DNA of 64,000 nt from JAGPCK01 sp964535575 (GTDB lineage: Bacteria > Bacteroidota > Bacteroidia > UKL13-3): the NCBI GenBank assembly GCA_964535575.1, contig CAZHTC010000004.1, forward strand, positions 186,001-250,000, in the 5' to 3' direction. This document shows, in pieces, positions 26,455 to 35,738 of this stretch. Position 1 is the stretch's first letter. The number at the start of each line of letters is the position of its first letter. Under the pieces are notes generated by a model. It was not told the DNA's origin and did not search any database. It worked only from the letters and a program-made list of their open reading frames with translations. Both the position numbers and the translations under genes were made by a program.

Positions 26455-27813
26455 ATGGATAAAAACAACCAGACCCTCCGGATTTTTATGGTGGAAGATG
26501 ATGCGGTGTACAGCAGGATGTTGAAATACATTCTGGAACTAAATCCCGATCATGAGATTTTTGAATTTAAAACCGGGAAAGACTGCATTAATAACCTTCA
26601 TCAGAAACCCGATGTAATTACCCTAGATTACTCTCTTACCGATATGACCGGGGCAGAAGTACTGAAAAAAGTGAAAAATTTTGACCCCGATATTAATGTG
26701 ATTATTCTCTCGGGTCAAACCGATATTTCTACTGCGGTGAACCTGTTGAAAGAAGGTGCATATGACTATATCACCAAGGACAACGATACCAAAACACGGT
26801 TGCTTAATACACTTCATAATATCCGCACAAAAAATGAATTAAAAATTGAGATTGACAGTTTGAAAGCTGAGCTGGTTAAAAGCTATGATTTTCAAACAAG
26901 CATTATAGGAAACAGTGACCCGATGAAAGCCGTTTTTCGCCTGATGGAAAAAGCAGTAAAAACGGATATTACCGTTTCTATTTATGGTGAAACCGGAACA
27001 GGAAAAGAAGTGGTGGCAAAAGCCATTCACTACAATTCGATGCGAAAAAAAGAACCGTTTGTTGCCATCAACGTTACGGCTATTCCGCGTGAGCTGATAG
27101 AAAGTGAATTATTCGGGCATGAGAAAGGTTCATTTACCGGTGCCGTATCTCGTAAGATAGGACGTTTTGAAGCAGCAGGGAAAGGAACTATTTTCCTGGA
27201 TGAGATTGGGGAAATGACTCTGAATATGCAGGCCAAATTGCTGCGTGTATTGCAGGAAAAAGAAATGACACGTGTGGGAGGAAATGAACTGGTTTCTCTT
27301 AAAGCCCGGATTATTGTGGCCACACACCGAAATCTGCTTGAAGAGGTGGAGAAAGGGAATTTCAGACAGGATTTGTATTACCGTTTGCTTGGATTACCCA
27401 TTCATTTGCCGCCTTTACGAAGCCGCAACAACGATATCGTTTTATTGGCCAAACATTTTCTCGATGATTTTTCGAGACAAAACAAGCTCCCTAAATTTCA
27501 TCTGGAAAAAGATGCAATTGATACCCTTCTTCGATACCACTACCCCGGCAATGTGCGGGAATTAAAGGCCGTGATGGATTTAGCTGCCGTTATGTGTTCC
27601 GGACAAAAGATCTCATCACACGATATTCAGTTTACGCGAAGTTCAAAAGCCAATGAAATAATGATGGAAGAACTTACCATGCGTGAATATGAAATAAAAA
27701 TTCTGAAACATTTTCTCGACAAGTACAACCATAATATTTTGCAGGTGGCCCGCAAGCTGGATATTGGAAAATCAACCATCTACCGGCTGATGAAAGAATA
27801 CCATATCGAGTAA
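26455..27813 (+). CDS. NtrC-family sigma-54 response regulator
   Basis: A 452-residue regulator with all three modules. The receiver domain carries phospho-acceptor D58 (VITLDYSL) and Lys108. The AAA+ domain has Walker A GETGTGKE at 178-185, a GSFTGA sigma-54 contact loop at 225-230 (first Ala of GAFTGA is Ser) and Walker B TIFLDE. A Fis-type helix-turn-helix is at the end (ILQVARKLDIGKSTIYRLM). It activates sigma-54 promoters when phosphorylated. The kinase is not in the window; the nearby Hpt protein is a plausible donor. Confidence 0.95.
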   Translation: MDKNNQTLRIFMVEDDAVYSRMLKYILELNPDHEIFEFKTGKDCINNLHQKPDVITLDYSLTDMTGAEVLKKVKNFDPDINVIILSGQTDISTAVNLLKEGAYDYITKDNDTKTRLLNTLHNIRTKNELKIEIDSLKAELVKSYDFQTSIIGNSDPMKAVFRLMEKAVKTDITVSIYGETGTGKEVVAKAIHYNSMRKKEPFVAINVTAIPRELIESELFGHEKGSFTGAVSRKIGRFEAAGKGTIFLDEIGEMTLNMQAKLLRVLQEKEMTRVGGNELVSLKARIIVATHRNLLEEVEKGNFRQDLYYRLLGLPIHLPPLRSRNNDIVLLAKHFLDDFSRQNKLPKFHLEKDAIDTLLRYHYPGNVRELKAVMDLAAVMCSGQKISSHDIQFTRSSKANEIMMEELTMREYEIKILKHFLDKYNHNILQVARKLDIGKSTIYRLMKEYHIE

Positions 27814-27816
27814 GTA

Positions 27817-28371
27817 TTACTCAAACAAAATACGTTTGCCTTTTACAAACCGCAGGCGGTAATAGTACGAGCTAAGGTAATCAATGCGAATTCCTTCGGA
27901 GGTGGAAGAATGAATAAACCGTACCGGCTCGCCTTTTTCCGAAATCACAATTCCCACATGTCCAATGGTTCTCCTGCGCATATTGGCTCCCTTAAAAAAA
28001 ATCAAATCGCCTTTCATCAATTTAGTGGCCGGCACATCAATTCCATAAAGCGACTGACCCGAAGAGGTATGCGGCAACTTTACCCCGAAATGCGCAAAAA
28101 TATATGACGTAAAACCCGAGCAATCAAACCCCTTATTACTTCCCCCTCCCCTTTTGTAGCGCAAACCCATAAACTCTTTGGCATACCTAACCACTGCTTC
28201 GCGGGTAGCTTTTGACGGATGGGTTCCGGTTGTTTGAGCTGCATCGGCCAGCGAGTCGGCTGCTATCATGGAATCAATGCGGTGTTTATAAATATCGGAT
28301 GTGGACTGTTGAGCCTTAGACAGATAGAAAACACCTGCCAATAAAAAACTTAAAAATATACGGCCAAACAT
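27817..28371 (-). CDS. NlpC/P60 cell-wall peptidase
   Basis: A 184-residue secreted C40 peptidase with a signal peptide ending near residue 20 (SKAQ). The catalytic triad is visible: C84 in FDCSGF, H138 in IGHVGIV and H154 in FIHSS. It should cleave peptidoglycan stem peptides in the periplasm. It converges on the NtrC-type regulator with only 3 bp between stops and diverges from bamD. Confidence 0.93.
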   Translation of the reverse strand: MFGRIFLSFLLAGVFYLSKAQQSTSDIYKHRIDSMIAADSLADAAQTTGTHPSKATREAVVRYAKEFMGLRYKRGGGSNKGFDCSGFTSYIFAHFGVKLPHTSSGQSLYGIDVPATKLMKGDLIFFKGANMRRRTIGHVGIVISEKGEPVRFIHSSTSEGIRIDYLSSYYYRLRFVKGKRILFE

Positions 28372-28434
28372 GACCGCCCAATTTACAAAGATTGTACCTA
28401 GGTGTCATCATCAAATTTTGTAAATGAAAAAAGC

Positions 28435-28466
28435 TTGTAAAAAGGGTAATATTTCCCTTACTTTTG
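28435..28466 (+). promoter_or_regulatory. Candidate bamD promoter
   Basis: TTG (28435-28437), 21 bases, then TACTTTTG (28459-28466), a full TAnnTTTG match. The GTG start of bamD follows 14 bases later. It would drive the bamD-rpoZ-coaBC-DUF4835 unit. Confidence 0.55.
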
Positions 28467-28480
28467 CAGTTTCGTAAAAA

Positions 28481-29278
28481 GTGCGTTTACAAGTAACCCT
28501 ATTTCTTTTCACTCTTTTGCTGGCGAGTTCGTGCAGTCGGTTTAACCGTTTGGTAAAAAGCGGAGACTATCCCAAAAAACTGGCGGCAGCCGAAAAGTAT
28601 TATGCCAAAAAAGATTACTACCGCGCACTTACCCTGTACGAGCAGCTACAGGATTATTACAACAACAGCGATAAAGCAGAGGAAATGCTGTACTACAATG
28701 CTTACTGTAATTATGAGTTGAGAAATTACACGATAAGCGGCTATCTCTTTAAAACCTACGTTGAGAATTTTCCAAGTGGTAAACGGGTGGAAGAATGTTA
28801 CTTTATGTATGCCACCTGCCTGATGAAAGATACCTATTCGGCTGAACTTGATCCGAGCAATATTTACAAAGCCATTGAAGAGTTCAAGCTGTTCACCAAT
28901 ATTTTCCCCGATAGCAAATACATTCCGGAGTGCAATACGCATATTGATGCCCTGCGGGGAACCCTTTCGTTTAAAGCTTACCGCAATGCCAAAATGTATT
29001 ACCGAATTGAAGACTACAAGGCTGCCATTATCACCCTTAATAACGTTCTTAGGGATTTTCCTGAAATACCACAGCGGGAAGAGCTGGAGTTTTTAATTTT
29101 GAAATCAACTTACCTGCTTGCAAAAAACAGTGTGGAGGAAAAGAAAAAAGACCGCCTGCAGCAAACCATGACTGCCTATACTGCCTTTATAGAAAATTAC
29201 CCAACCAGTAAATACCGGAAAGAAGCAGATGATATTTCGAAACTAACGGTATTGATGCTCACTAAATTTGATAAATAA
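28481..29278 (+). CDS. bamD: Outer-membrane assembly lipoprotein BamD
   Basis: A 265-residue lipoprotein with lipobox LLASSC (Cys18) followed by TPR-type helical repeats, matching BamD, an essential partner of BamA in folding outer-membrane proteins. The start is GTG at 28481; an in-frame TAA at 28475 rules out anything earlier, and starting later would lose the signal peptide. It begins a tight co-directional set with rpoZ-like, coaBC and DUF4835. Confidence 0.92.
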   Translation: MRLQVTLFLFTLLLASSCSRFNRLVKSGDYPKKLAAAEKYYAKKDYYRALTLYEQLQDYYNNSDKAEEMLYYNAYCNYELRNYTISGYLFKTYVENFPSGKRVEECYFMYATCLMKDTYSAELDPSNIYKAIEEFKLFTNIFPDSKYIPECNTHIDALRGTLSFKAYRNAKMYYRIEDYKAAIITLNNVLRDFPEIPQREELEFLILKSTYLLAKNSVEEKKKDRLQQTMTAYTAFIENYPTSKYRKEADDISKLTVLMLTKFDK

Positions 29279-29296
29279 TTTAAATTAATAAATCAT

Positions 29297-29632
29297 ATGG
29301 CCAACATTTCACAGTATCAAAACGTACCTACCAGCACCATTCCTCGCGACATGACCAAGCTGGAAGACAAAACCGGAAACGTGTATGAGTCAATTGCAAT
29401 TATTTCAAAACGTGCCAACCAGATTTCTTCTCAGTTAAAAGAAGAGCTTACCAGCAAACTTCATGAATTCGCTTCTGACAGCGATACACTTGAAGAAGTT
29501 TTTGAAAACCGCGAGCAAATAGAGATATCTACTTTTTATGAGCGTCTTCCAAAACCCGTAATGATTGCCACCGAAGAGTTCATGAACGATAAAGTGTATT
29601 TCCGCAATCCGGCAAAAGAAGCTAAAAAGTAG
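29297..29632 (+). CDS. RNA polymerase omega/Rpb6-like subunit
   Basis: A 111-residue protein of the Bacteroidota RNA polymerase Rpb6/omega type, recognised by its start (RDMTKLEDKTGNVYESIAII) with the SKRANQIS segment aligned to omega's conserved helix. It stabilises the beta' subunit. It is 18 bp after bamD and 3 bp before coaBC, a gene order common in the phylum. Confidence 0.87.
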   Translation: MANISQYQNVPTSTIPRDMTKLEDKTGNVYESIAIISKRANQISSQLKEELTSKLHEFASDSDTLEEVFENREQIEISTFYERLPKPVMIATEEFMNDKVYFRNPAKEAKK

Positions 29633-29635
29633 TAG

Positions 29636-30838
29636 ATGTTACTGGCAGGTAAAAAAATTCTGCTTGGTGTTACCGGAAGTATTGCTGCCTACAAATCGGC
29701 TGTGCTTATTCGCCTGTTGGTAAAAAACGGAGCCGAAGTAAAAGTGGTAATGACACCCGATGCCAAAGAATTTATTACCCCACTTACATTGGGTACGCTT
29801 TCAAAAAATCCGGTTCTCAGTTCCTTTTCTTCTTCAAATGACGGCACATGGAACAACCATGTGGAATTAGGATTGTGGGCCGACATATTGCTGATTGCTC
29901 CTGCCACCGCCAACACCATTGGTAAAATGGCCAATGGCATTTGCGATAATCTGTTGCTTGCAGTGTACCTCTCGGCACGTTGCAAAACCTATATTGCACC
30001 GGCCATGGATTTAGATATGCACGCCCATCCATCGGTTATGGCCAATCTGAAAAAGCTGCAGTCCTTCGGAAATATTATCATTGAGGCAGAAGAGGGAGAA
30101 TTAGCCAGCGGACTGAATGGCAAAGGACGCATGGCAGAACCAGAACATATTCTGGAAAAAATAACCAGCGCACTCACCGATGATACCCTTCTTAGAGGGA
30201 AAAGAGTACTGGTTACAGCCGGACCAACTTACGAAAACATAGACCCTGTTCGGTTTATCGGGAATCACTCGAGCGGTAAAATGGGATTTGCCCTGGCCGA
30301 AGATTTTGCAGCCCACGGAGCTCAGGTAATTTTGGTTACCGGCCCTACCGATGAGAAACATCATCACCCAAATATTAAACGTATTGATGTGGTATCGGCT
30401 GCCGATATGTTTAATACCACCGTAAAGGAATTTCGCAAATCGCAGGTAGCGGTGATGTCGGCTGCGGTGGCCGATTTTACCCCGCAAAAAGTGGAAATTA
30501 AAAAAATTAAAAAAAGCAGTACCGGACTTACCCTGAAACTAAAAAAGACCAGGGATATTTTGGCCGAACTGGGTAAAAACAAAACCCGCAATCAGGTATT
30601 GGTAGGTTTTGCGCTGGAAACCGATAATGAAATGGAAAATGCGAAGAAAAAACTTCGCAACAAAAATCTGGACTTTATAGTTCTTAATTCTCTTAAAACC
30701 AAAGGTGCGGGCTTTAAGCGCGAAACCAATCAGGTTACTATTATTGATAAAAATCTGGAAACATCAGCCTTCCCGCTAAAAAGCAAACAAGAAGTTGCGC
30801 GGGATATCGTTAATAAGGTGATTCAACTGTTAGCATGA
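29636..30838 (+). CDS. coaBC: Phosphopantothenoylcysteine decarboxylase/synthase
   Basis: Bifunctional coenzyme A enzyme. The N-terminal flavoprotein CoaC (about 1-185) decarboxylates phosphopantothenoylcysteine, with the active-site His75 in NHVELGLW and the PATANT FMN motif. The C-terminal CoaB (about 190-400) makes its substrate, with GPTYENIDPVRFIGNHSSG. Two residues essential in the E. coli enzyme differ here: Asn125 of PAMN is Asp (PAMDLDM) and Cys158 is Ser (LASGLNGKGRM). This appears to be a lineage variant rather than a broken gene because everything else is intact. The stop overlaps the next start (ATGA). Confidence 0.94.
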   Translation: MLLAGKKILLGVTGSIAAYKSAVLIRLLVKNGAEVKVVMTPDAKEFITPLTLGTLSKNPVLSSFSSSNDGTWNNHVELGLWADILLIAPATANTIGKMANGICDNLLLAVYLSARCKTYIAPAMDLDMHAHPSVMANLKKLQSFGNIIIEAEEGELASGLNGKGRMAEPEHILEKITSALTDDTLLRGKRVLVTAGPTYENIDPVRFIGNHSSGKMGFALAEDFAAHGAQVILVTGPTDEKHHHPNIKRIDVVSAADMFNTTVKEFRKSQVAVMSAAVADFTPQKVEIKKIKKSSTGLTLKLKKTRDILAELGKNKTRNQVLVGFALETDNEMENAKKKLRNKNLDFIVLNSLKTKGAGFKRETNQVTIIDKNLETSAFPLKSKQEVARDIVNKVIQLLA

Positions 30839-31734
30839 TCAGACAAAGCGTTTTTTTGATTTTATTTCTTTTGGGTATTGCCGCAAAAGCACAGGATTTT
30901 AAATGTACCATAACGGTAAATGCCGACCAGATTCAACTTACCGATAAGAGCATTTTTAAAAAATTAGAAAACTCCATCAGGGAGTTTATGAATAACCGTA
31001 AATGGGCTAACGATAAAATTCTGGATAATGAACGAATAGATTGCACTATTACCATTGTGGTAAATGAATTTACCCTGCCCGGAAGTTTCAGGGCCACGGC
31101 ACAAATCCAGTCGCGCAGGCCGGTGTATGGAAGCAATTACAATTCACAAATTTTTAATTTCAATGACGAAAACTGGGTATTTAACTATACCGAGTTTCAG
31201 CCAATGGATTATTTTGACGGACAAAACCTAAGTAATCTCACCAGTTTGCTGGCCTATTACGCTTATATGATTCTGGGAGTGGATGGCGATACCTATGCAG
31301 CCGAAGGTGGTAAGCCTTATTTTACCAAAGCCCAGAACATTGTAAACCTGTGCCAGACCTCGCCTGAACCCGGATGGAAATCAAATGAAAATAAAAGCAC
31401 CCGCAACCGTTATTCCCTTATCGATAATATTTTTAATCCTCGTTTTCAACCCTTGCGTAAGGTGTACTATCAATACCACCGCTTAGGTTTGGATGTAATG
31501 AGTAAAAACATGGAGGAAGGCCGTGATAATATTCAAAAATGCCTGGCCGAAGTACAAAAGGTTTTTAAAATTGCTCCCAATTCCATCTACCTCAAAACGT
31601 TTTTCGATGCCAAATCAGATGAACTGGTGAATATTTTTAAAGGGCTTACCTCCAATGCCGATAAACAAAAAATCATCGACCTGCTGTCGCAAATTGATAT
31701 TGCCAATATCAACAAATACCAGAAAATTTTGTGA
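30835..31734 (+). CDS. DUF4835 family secreted protein
   Basis: A 299-residue protein with a signal peptide (AKAQ, about residue 20), matching DUF4835. The opening of the mature part, FKCTITVNADQI, and the DGQNLSNLTSLLAYYAYMILG region are typical. Some annotation schemes connect this family with type IX secretion (under the name PorD); I did not verify this. It overlaps coaBC by 4 bp, and the coaBC-DUF4835-recN order is common in Bacteroidota. Confidence 0.87.
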   Translation: MIRQSVFLILFLLGIAAKAQDFKCTITVNADQIQLTDKSIFKKLENSIREFMNNRKWANDKILDNERIDCTITIVVNEFTLPGSFRATAQIQSRRPVYGSNYNSQIFNFNDENWVFNYTEFQPMDYFDGQNLSNLTSLLAYYAYMILGVDGDTYAAEGGKPYFTKAQNIVNLCQTSPEPGWKSNENKSTRNRYSLIDNIFNPRFQPLRKVYYQYHRLGLDVMSKNMEEGRDNIQKCLAEVQKVFKIAPNSIYLKTFFDAKSDELVNIFKGLTSNADKQKIIDLLSQIDIANINKYQKIL

Positions 31735-31813
31735 GCAACCCCTGCCCTGCTGTGATTAAGTTTGCACAGAGCAATGAGGTTTCTTAGGTAAACTTCCCTT
31801 AATTTAGCATCCT

Positions 31814-33475
31814 GTGATAGCACATTTACGCATACGCAACTACGCGCTTATACGCGAACTGGAAATTGACCTGTTCAATAACCTGAGCACCATTACCGGA
31901 GAAACCGGTGCAGGTAAATCCATTTTAATGGGAGCGCTGGGATTAATACTGGGCGAACGTGCCGACAGCAGCGTACTCTGGAATAAAAAAGAAAAATGCA
32001 TTGTAGAGGGAACCTTTCAGATAGGCTCCTATAAATTGAAGTCGTTTTTTAAACAACATGATCTGGATTACGATGATGAAACCATCATTCGCAGGGAAAT
32101 AAGTGAGGCCGGAAAATCGAGGGCATTTATCAACGACACCCCCGTTACCCTCTCGCTGATAAAAGAATTGGGAGAAAAATTAGTAGATATCCATTCGCAA
32201 CACGAAACACTGGAACTGAACAACCGGGAGTTTCAAATGGAAATGGTTGACATTTTCAGCAAGGCCACCAATGAAGTAGAAGCCTACCACACTGCTTATT
32301 TCACCTACCTCGAAACGCAAAAAAAACTCCTTGATTTAACAGGGAAGGAAGATGCAGCCAGGCGCGATCAGGATTACAAACAATTTTTGCTGAACGAACT
32401 TGCCGAAGCAGGCCTTCAATCGGGTGAGCAGGAAACGGTGGAACAGGAACTGAATACCCTGAACAATGCAGAAGAAATTCAACTGGCCCTGCATGGCTGC
32501 GGACAGTTGCTTTTAGAGCAGGAAGGAGCTGTTACTGCCTTGCTGCTGGAAGCACGTACCCAATTGCAGCGGGTAGCCAAATTTAACAGCCGCATTGAAG
32601 AATTATTTAAACGCACTGACAGTGCCCTTATTGAAATAAAAGATATTGCACAGGAAGCAGAAGATATTGCACAGGATATACATGCTGATAAACAAAGGCA
32701 GGAATATTTAACAACCCGTCTTGATTTGATATATTCCCTGCAAAAAAAACATCATTGCAACAGCATTGATGCATTGCTTCAAATTCAGCAACAACTACAA
32801 TCCGATATCGGAGCTATTGATTCATTGCAGGAACAAATTACCAAACTCCATCATCAAATTTCGGATCAGCAAAAAGAACTCATCCACGCTGCAAAAAGTA
32901 TTTCAGCACGAAGGAAAAAGTATATCCCCGATTTGGAAAAAAGCATTAACCAATTATTAAAACAGGTGGGTATGCCCAATGCAGCCATTCAGGTAAAACA
33001 GGAAATACAACCCGAAGACTCCTTTGGGCCAAACGGCATTGACTCCATTTCTCTTCTGTTTTCGTCCAATAAAGGTTCCATTTATCAGTCACTCCACAAA
33101 ATTGCTTCAGGTGGCGAATTATCGCGGCTTATGCTGTGCATTAAAACCGTGATTGCTGATTTAACGGCTCTGCCCACCCTTATTTTTGATGAAATTGACA
33201 CGGGTATATCGGGCGAAACTGCCCGGCAGGTGGGCGATGTAATGAAACAGCTGGCCCAGCGACACCAGGTGATAAGTATTACCCATTTACCGCAAATTGC
33301 AGCACGGGCGCACCACCATTATTTTGTTTTTAAAGAGAGCGACAGCAAAAGTACCAGCAGCAATATCCGGTTGCTGAATGAAGACGAACGGATTGAAGAA
33401 ATAGCCAAAATGCTGAGCGGTGCCAAACCCACCGATAGTGCCCGCGCCAATGCCAGAGAATTGGTAGGGAAATAA
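31814..33475 (+). CDS. recN: DNA repair protein RecN
   Basis: SMC-like ATPase that gathers broken DNA ends during recombinational repair. The N-terminal Walker A is GETGAGKS, coiled-coil arms occupy the middle, and the C-terminal half has the ABC signature ASGGELSRLML and Walker B TLIFDEIDTG. It is 553 residues. The start is GTG (31814), placing the conserved N-terminus (HLRIRNYALI) three residues in. It is 79 bp after the DUF4835 gene. Confidence 0.95.
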   Translation: MIAHLRIRNYALIRELEIDLFNNLSTITGETGAGKSILMGALGLILGERADSSVLWNKKEKCIVEGTFQIGSYKLKSFFKQHDLDYDDETIIRREISEAGKSRAFINDTPVTLSLIKELGEKLVDIHSQHETLELNNREFQMEMVDIFSKATNEVEAYHTAYFTYLETQKKLLDLTGKEDAARRDQDYKQFLLNELAEAGLQSGEQETVEQELNTLNNAEEIQLALHGCGQLLLEQEGAVTALLLEARTQLQRVAKFNSRIEELFKRTDSALIEIKDIAQEAEDIAQDIHADKQRQEYLTTRLDLIYSLQKKHHCNSIDALLQIQQQLQSDIGAIDSLQEQITKLHHQISDQQKELIHAAKSISARRKKYIPDLEKSINQLLKQVGMPNAAIQVKQEIQPEDSFGPNGIDSISLLFSSNKGSIYQSLHKIASGGELSRLMLCIKTVIADLTALPTLIFDEIDTGISGETARQVGDVMKQLAQRHQVISITHLPQIAARAHHHYFVFKESDSKSTSSNIRLLNEDERIEEIAKMLSGAKPTDSARANARELVGK

Positions 33476-33521
33476 TGAGTGCAAAAGGCAGGAATTGTGA
33501 AGCTGGAAAGTTGCCTTAACT

Positions 33522-33914
33522 TTACTTCTGTCGATAGTGTTGAGTTAATTTCTCAATAATTATTTCAAGATCAATCGAATTATCATATTTGGCTTCCGGT
33601 TCGAGATCAAACATTTTCAGTAGTGCGGTAGCTGCTTCTATTTTCCAAAGGTCGTTATTGGTGTTTAGTCCTTTCAAATAATGTTCAATGTTCTTGAAGT
33701 TTAATTTCCCTTTGATTTCATTATTTAATTCTGCAATTAGATCTTTAGGTTCTTGCAAATTAAAGGTCGGCCAGTCGGGAATTGCACTAATTAAAAATTC
33801 AGCAGACGTCTTAAATTTGTTCTCGTTTAAATCATTTTCAGTTGCGCTATGCAACTCATCATAACTAATAAGATCGTATTTGTCTACTGTCATAAAACTC
33901 GTTTTAACTCGCAT
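33522..33914 (-). CDS. Hypothetical small acidic protein
   Basis: A 130-residue (or 123 from the ATG at 33893) helical cytoplasmic protein, AT-rich and without a recognised domain. It sits 38 bp downstream of a secreted CHAP-like protein gene on the same strand, so they may be co-transcribed. Size and placement resemble an immunity or accessory protein, but nothing in the sequence proves that. Confidence 0.62.
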   Translation of the reverse strand: MRVKTSFMTVDKYDLISYDELHSATENDLNENKFKTSAEFLISAIPDWPTFNLQEPKDLIAELNNEIKGKLNFKNIEHYLKGLNTNNDLWKIEAATALLKMFDLEPEAKYDNSIDLEIIIEKLTQHYRQK

Positions 33915-33952
33915 ATCTGCGCTCTAAAATACAAAAGTTTCGAAAACCTCTT

Positions 33953-34417
33953 TTACTGAGGCCGGAAAAAACTGAGGTTTCCCTGTTTCACATCATTCAG
34001 GTTATAGCTGTTAAGCATTACCCTGCGTATATTATTAAAATTTTGCTCGGCAAGGGTAATTTCGGTATCATTTTTCACTTCGTACACCACTGCTGTATGC
34101 TTGGGCATTTTCCATCGCGAGAGCGAATTTCCTTCCTTATGTTCCATCGTTACCCCGGTAAATTGCACGATATCCCCAGGAAGCAATTTATCTTTTCCGT
34201 AAGTTAGTTTTTTACCAAATCCATAGGCTCCGTCCCATTTGGCTCCGGCATAGGTAAGCGCCTCCTTTGCCAAATCCCAGCATTCACCATGCCCCACCTG
34301 CTTGCCAATTACACTTTTCACATACACCATTACTTTTTTATTTTTCTCAGGCAAATCGGTTTGGGAAAATGCCGTATAAAAAAGCATAATCCCCAAAAAA
34401 AATACTACACGTTTCAT
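33953..34417 (-). CDS. Secreted CHAP-like cysteine-peptidase-fold protein
   Basis: A 154-residue secreted protein (signal peptide ends near residue 18, AFSQ). It has a papain-like NlpC/CHAP arrangement: C46 in GHGECWDLA and H107 in PKHTAVVYEV, separated by LPGDIVQF, close to the BBC1/AIM3-type cysteine-peptidase-fold family. It may cut peptidoglycan or be a non-catalytic binding version. It is divergent from lhgO and followed by the small acidic gene. Confidence 0.8.
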   Translation of the reverse strand: MKRVVFFLGIMLFYTAFSQTDLPEKNKKVMVYVKSVIGKQVGHGECWDLAKEALTYAGAKWDGAYGFGKKLTYGKDKLLPGDIVQFTGVTMEHKEGNSLSRWKMPKHTAVVYEVKNDTEITLAEQNFNNIRRVMLNSYNLNDVKQGNLSFFRPQ

Positions 34418-34516
34418 TGTGGCAAACTACTAATAATCTTAGGTAAAACCCATTATTTAACCAAATACCTGTACTTGAGTGATGAAAAACGTATTTTCGC
34501 GGCATATATTTTTCAC

Positions 34517-35713
34517 ATGCAACACGATATTGTAATTATTGGAGGCGGAATTGTTGGGTTGGGTACTGCACTTAAACTGCTTGAACAAAAACCCACGTTA
34601 AAAATTGCGCTTATTGAAAAAGAGAACGGAGTAGCCAGGCACCAAACCGGGCACAACAGCGGGGTAATTCATTCGGGCATTTATTACAAGCCGGGCAGCC
34701 TCAAAGCACAAAACTGCATTCGCGGTTACCATTATATGATTAACTTCTGTAATAAACATGGAATAAAATATGATTTATGCGGAAAAATTATTGTAGCCAC
34801 ACAGAAACACGAATTGCAACCCATGGAAAACGTGTACCAGCGCGGTATTGAAAACGGCTTAACCGGAATGAAAAAACTGCAGGCAGGTGAGTTGAAAGAA
34901 TATGAACCCCACGTAGCCGGAATAGCGGGAATTTTTGTACCGCAAACAGGTATTATTGATTACAAAGAAGTATCGGCAAAAATGGCCGACCTGTTTGTAA
35001 AAGCCGGTGGTGAAATTTTTACTTCACAAAAAGTAGAACGTATAAAACATAACGGAAAACTAAGTGAGGTAATAACGCAGGATAAAACCTACACCGCCCG
35101 GCTGGTGATTAACTGTGCCGGATTATACTCAGACAAAGTGGCCCGTTTAACCCGCGAAAATGTAGACGTGCGCATTATTCCTTTCAGAGGAGAATATTAT
35201 TTACTGAAAAAAGAAAAACAGAGCCTGGTAAAAAATCTTATTTACCCGGTTCCCGACCCCAACTTCCCTTTTCTGGGAGTGCATTTTACCCGCATGATTC
35301 ATGGCGAAGTAGAAGCAGGCCCCAATGCAGTGTTTGCCTTTAAACGCGAAGGGTATAAAAAAACCGATATAAGTATAAACGAAACCATCGAATCGCTTAC
35401 CTGGCCCGGATTTCAGAAAGTGATGATGAAATACTGGAAAACCGGAATGGGCGAATTTTACCGTTCGTTTTCAAAAGCGGCCTTTACCAAAGCACTGCAA
35501 CGCCTGGTTCCCGATGTACAGGAAGACGATTTGGAGCCTGCAGGATCGGGTGTTCGAGCGCAGGCCTGCGACCGTACCGGTGGGTTGATTGACGACTTTA
35601 TGATACTGGAAGACGACCATGTGGTGAATGTGTGCAATGCCCCATCTCCTGCCGCTACCTCTTCCCTTTCCATCGGACAGTCGGTGGCCGAAATGGCATT
35701 GAAACGGTTTTAA
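34517..35713 (+). CDS. lhgO: L-2-hydroxyglutarate oxidase
   Basis: FAD-dependent enzyme that oxidises L-2-hydroxyglutarate to 2-oxoglutarate. The FAD motif is IIGGGIVGLGTA near the start, followed by HNSGVIHSGIYY, a hallmark of the family. The C-terminal region contains the typical LVPDVQEDDL and NAPSPAATSSL motifs. The frame stays open to 34289, but the ATG at 34517 gives the standard N-terminus and a 398-residue protein. A weak box TATTTTCG (34492-34499) precedes it. Confidence 0.93.
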   Translation: MQHDIVIIGGGIVGLGTALKLLEQKPTLKIALIEKENGVARHQTGHNSGVIHSGIYYKPGSLKAQNCIRGYHYMINFCNKHGIKYDLCGKIIVATQKHELQPMENVYQRGIENGLTGMKKLQAGELKEYEPHVAGIAGIFVPQTGIIDYKEVSAKMADLFVKAGGEIFTSQKVERIKHNGKLSEVITQDKTYTARLVINCAGLYSDKVARLTRENVDVRIIPFRGEYYLLKKEKQSLVKNLIYPVPDPNFPFLGVHFTRMIHGEVEAGPNAVFAFKREGYKKTDISINETIESLTWPGFQKVMMKYWKTGMGEFYRSFSKAAFTKALQRLVPDVQEDDLEPAGSGVRAQACDRTGGLIDDFMILEDDHVVNVCNAPSPAATSSLSIGQSVAEMALKRF

Positions 35714-35738
35714 TCCTGCTTTTTTAGCTTTTAAAATG

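Noticed and set aside
25442..27813. Complete two-component system
   Set aside because: Hpt and response regulator are present, but no histidine kinase is encoded nearby.
34289..34516. 76-codon N-terminal extension of lhgO
   Set aside because: It runs antisense through the CHAP-like gene, and the normal LhgO N-terminus begins at the ATG at 34517.
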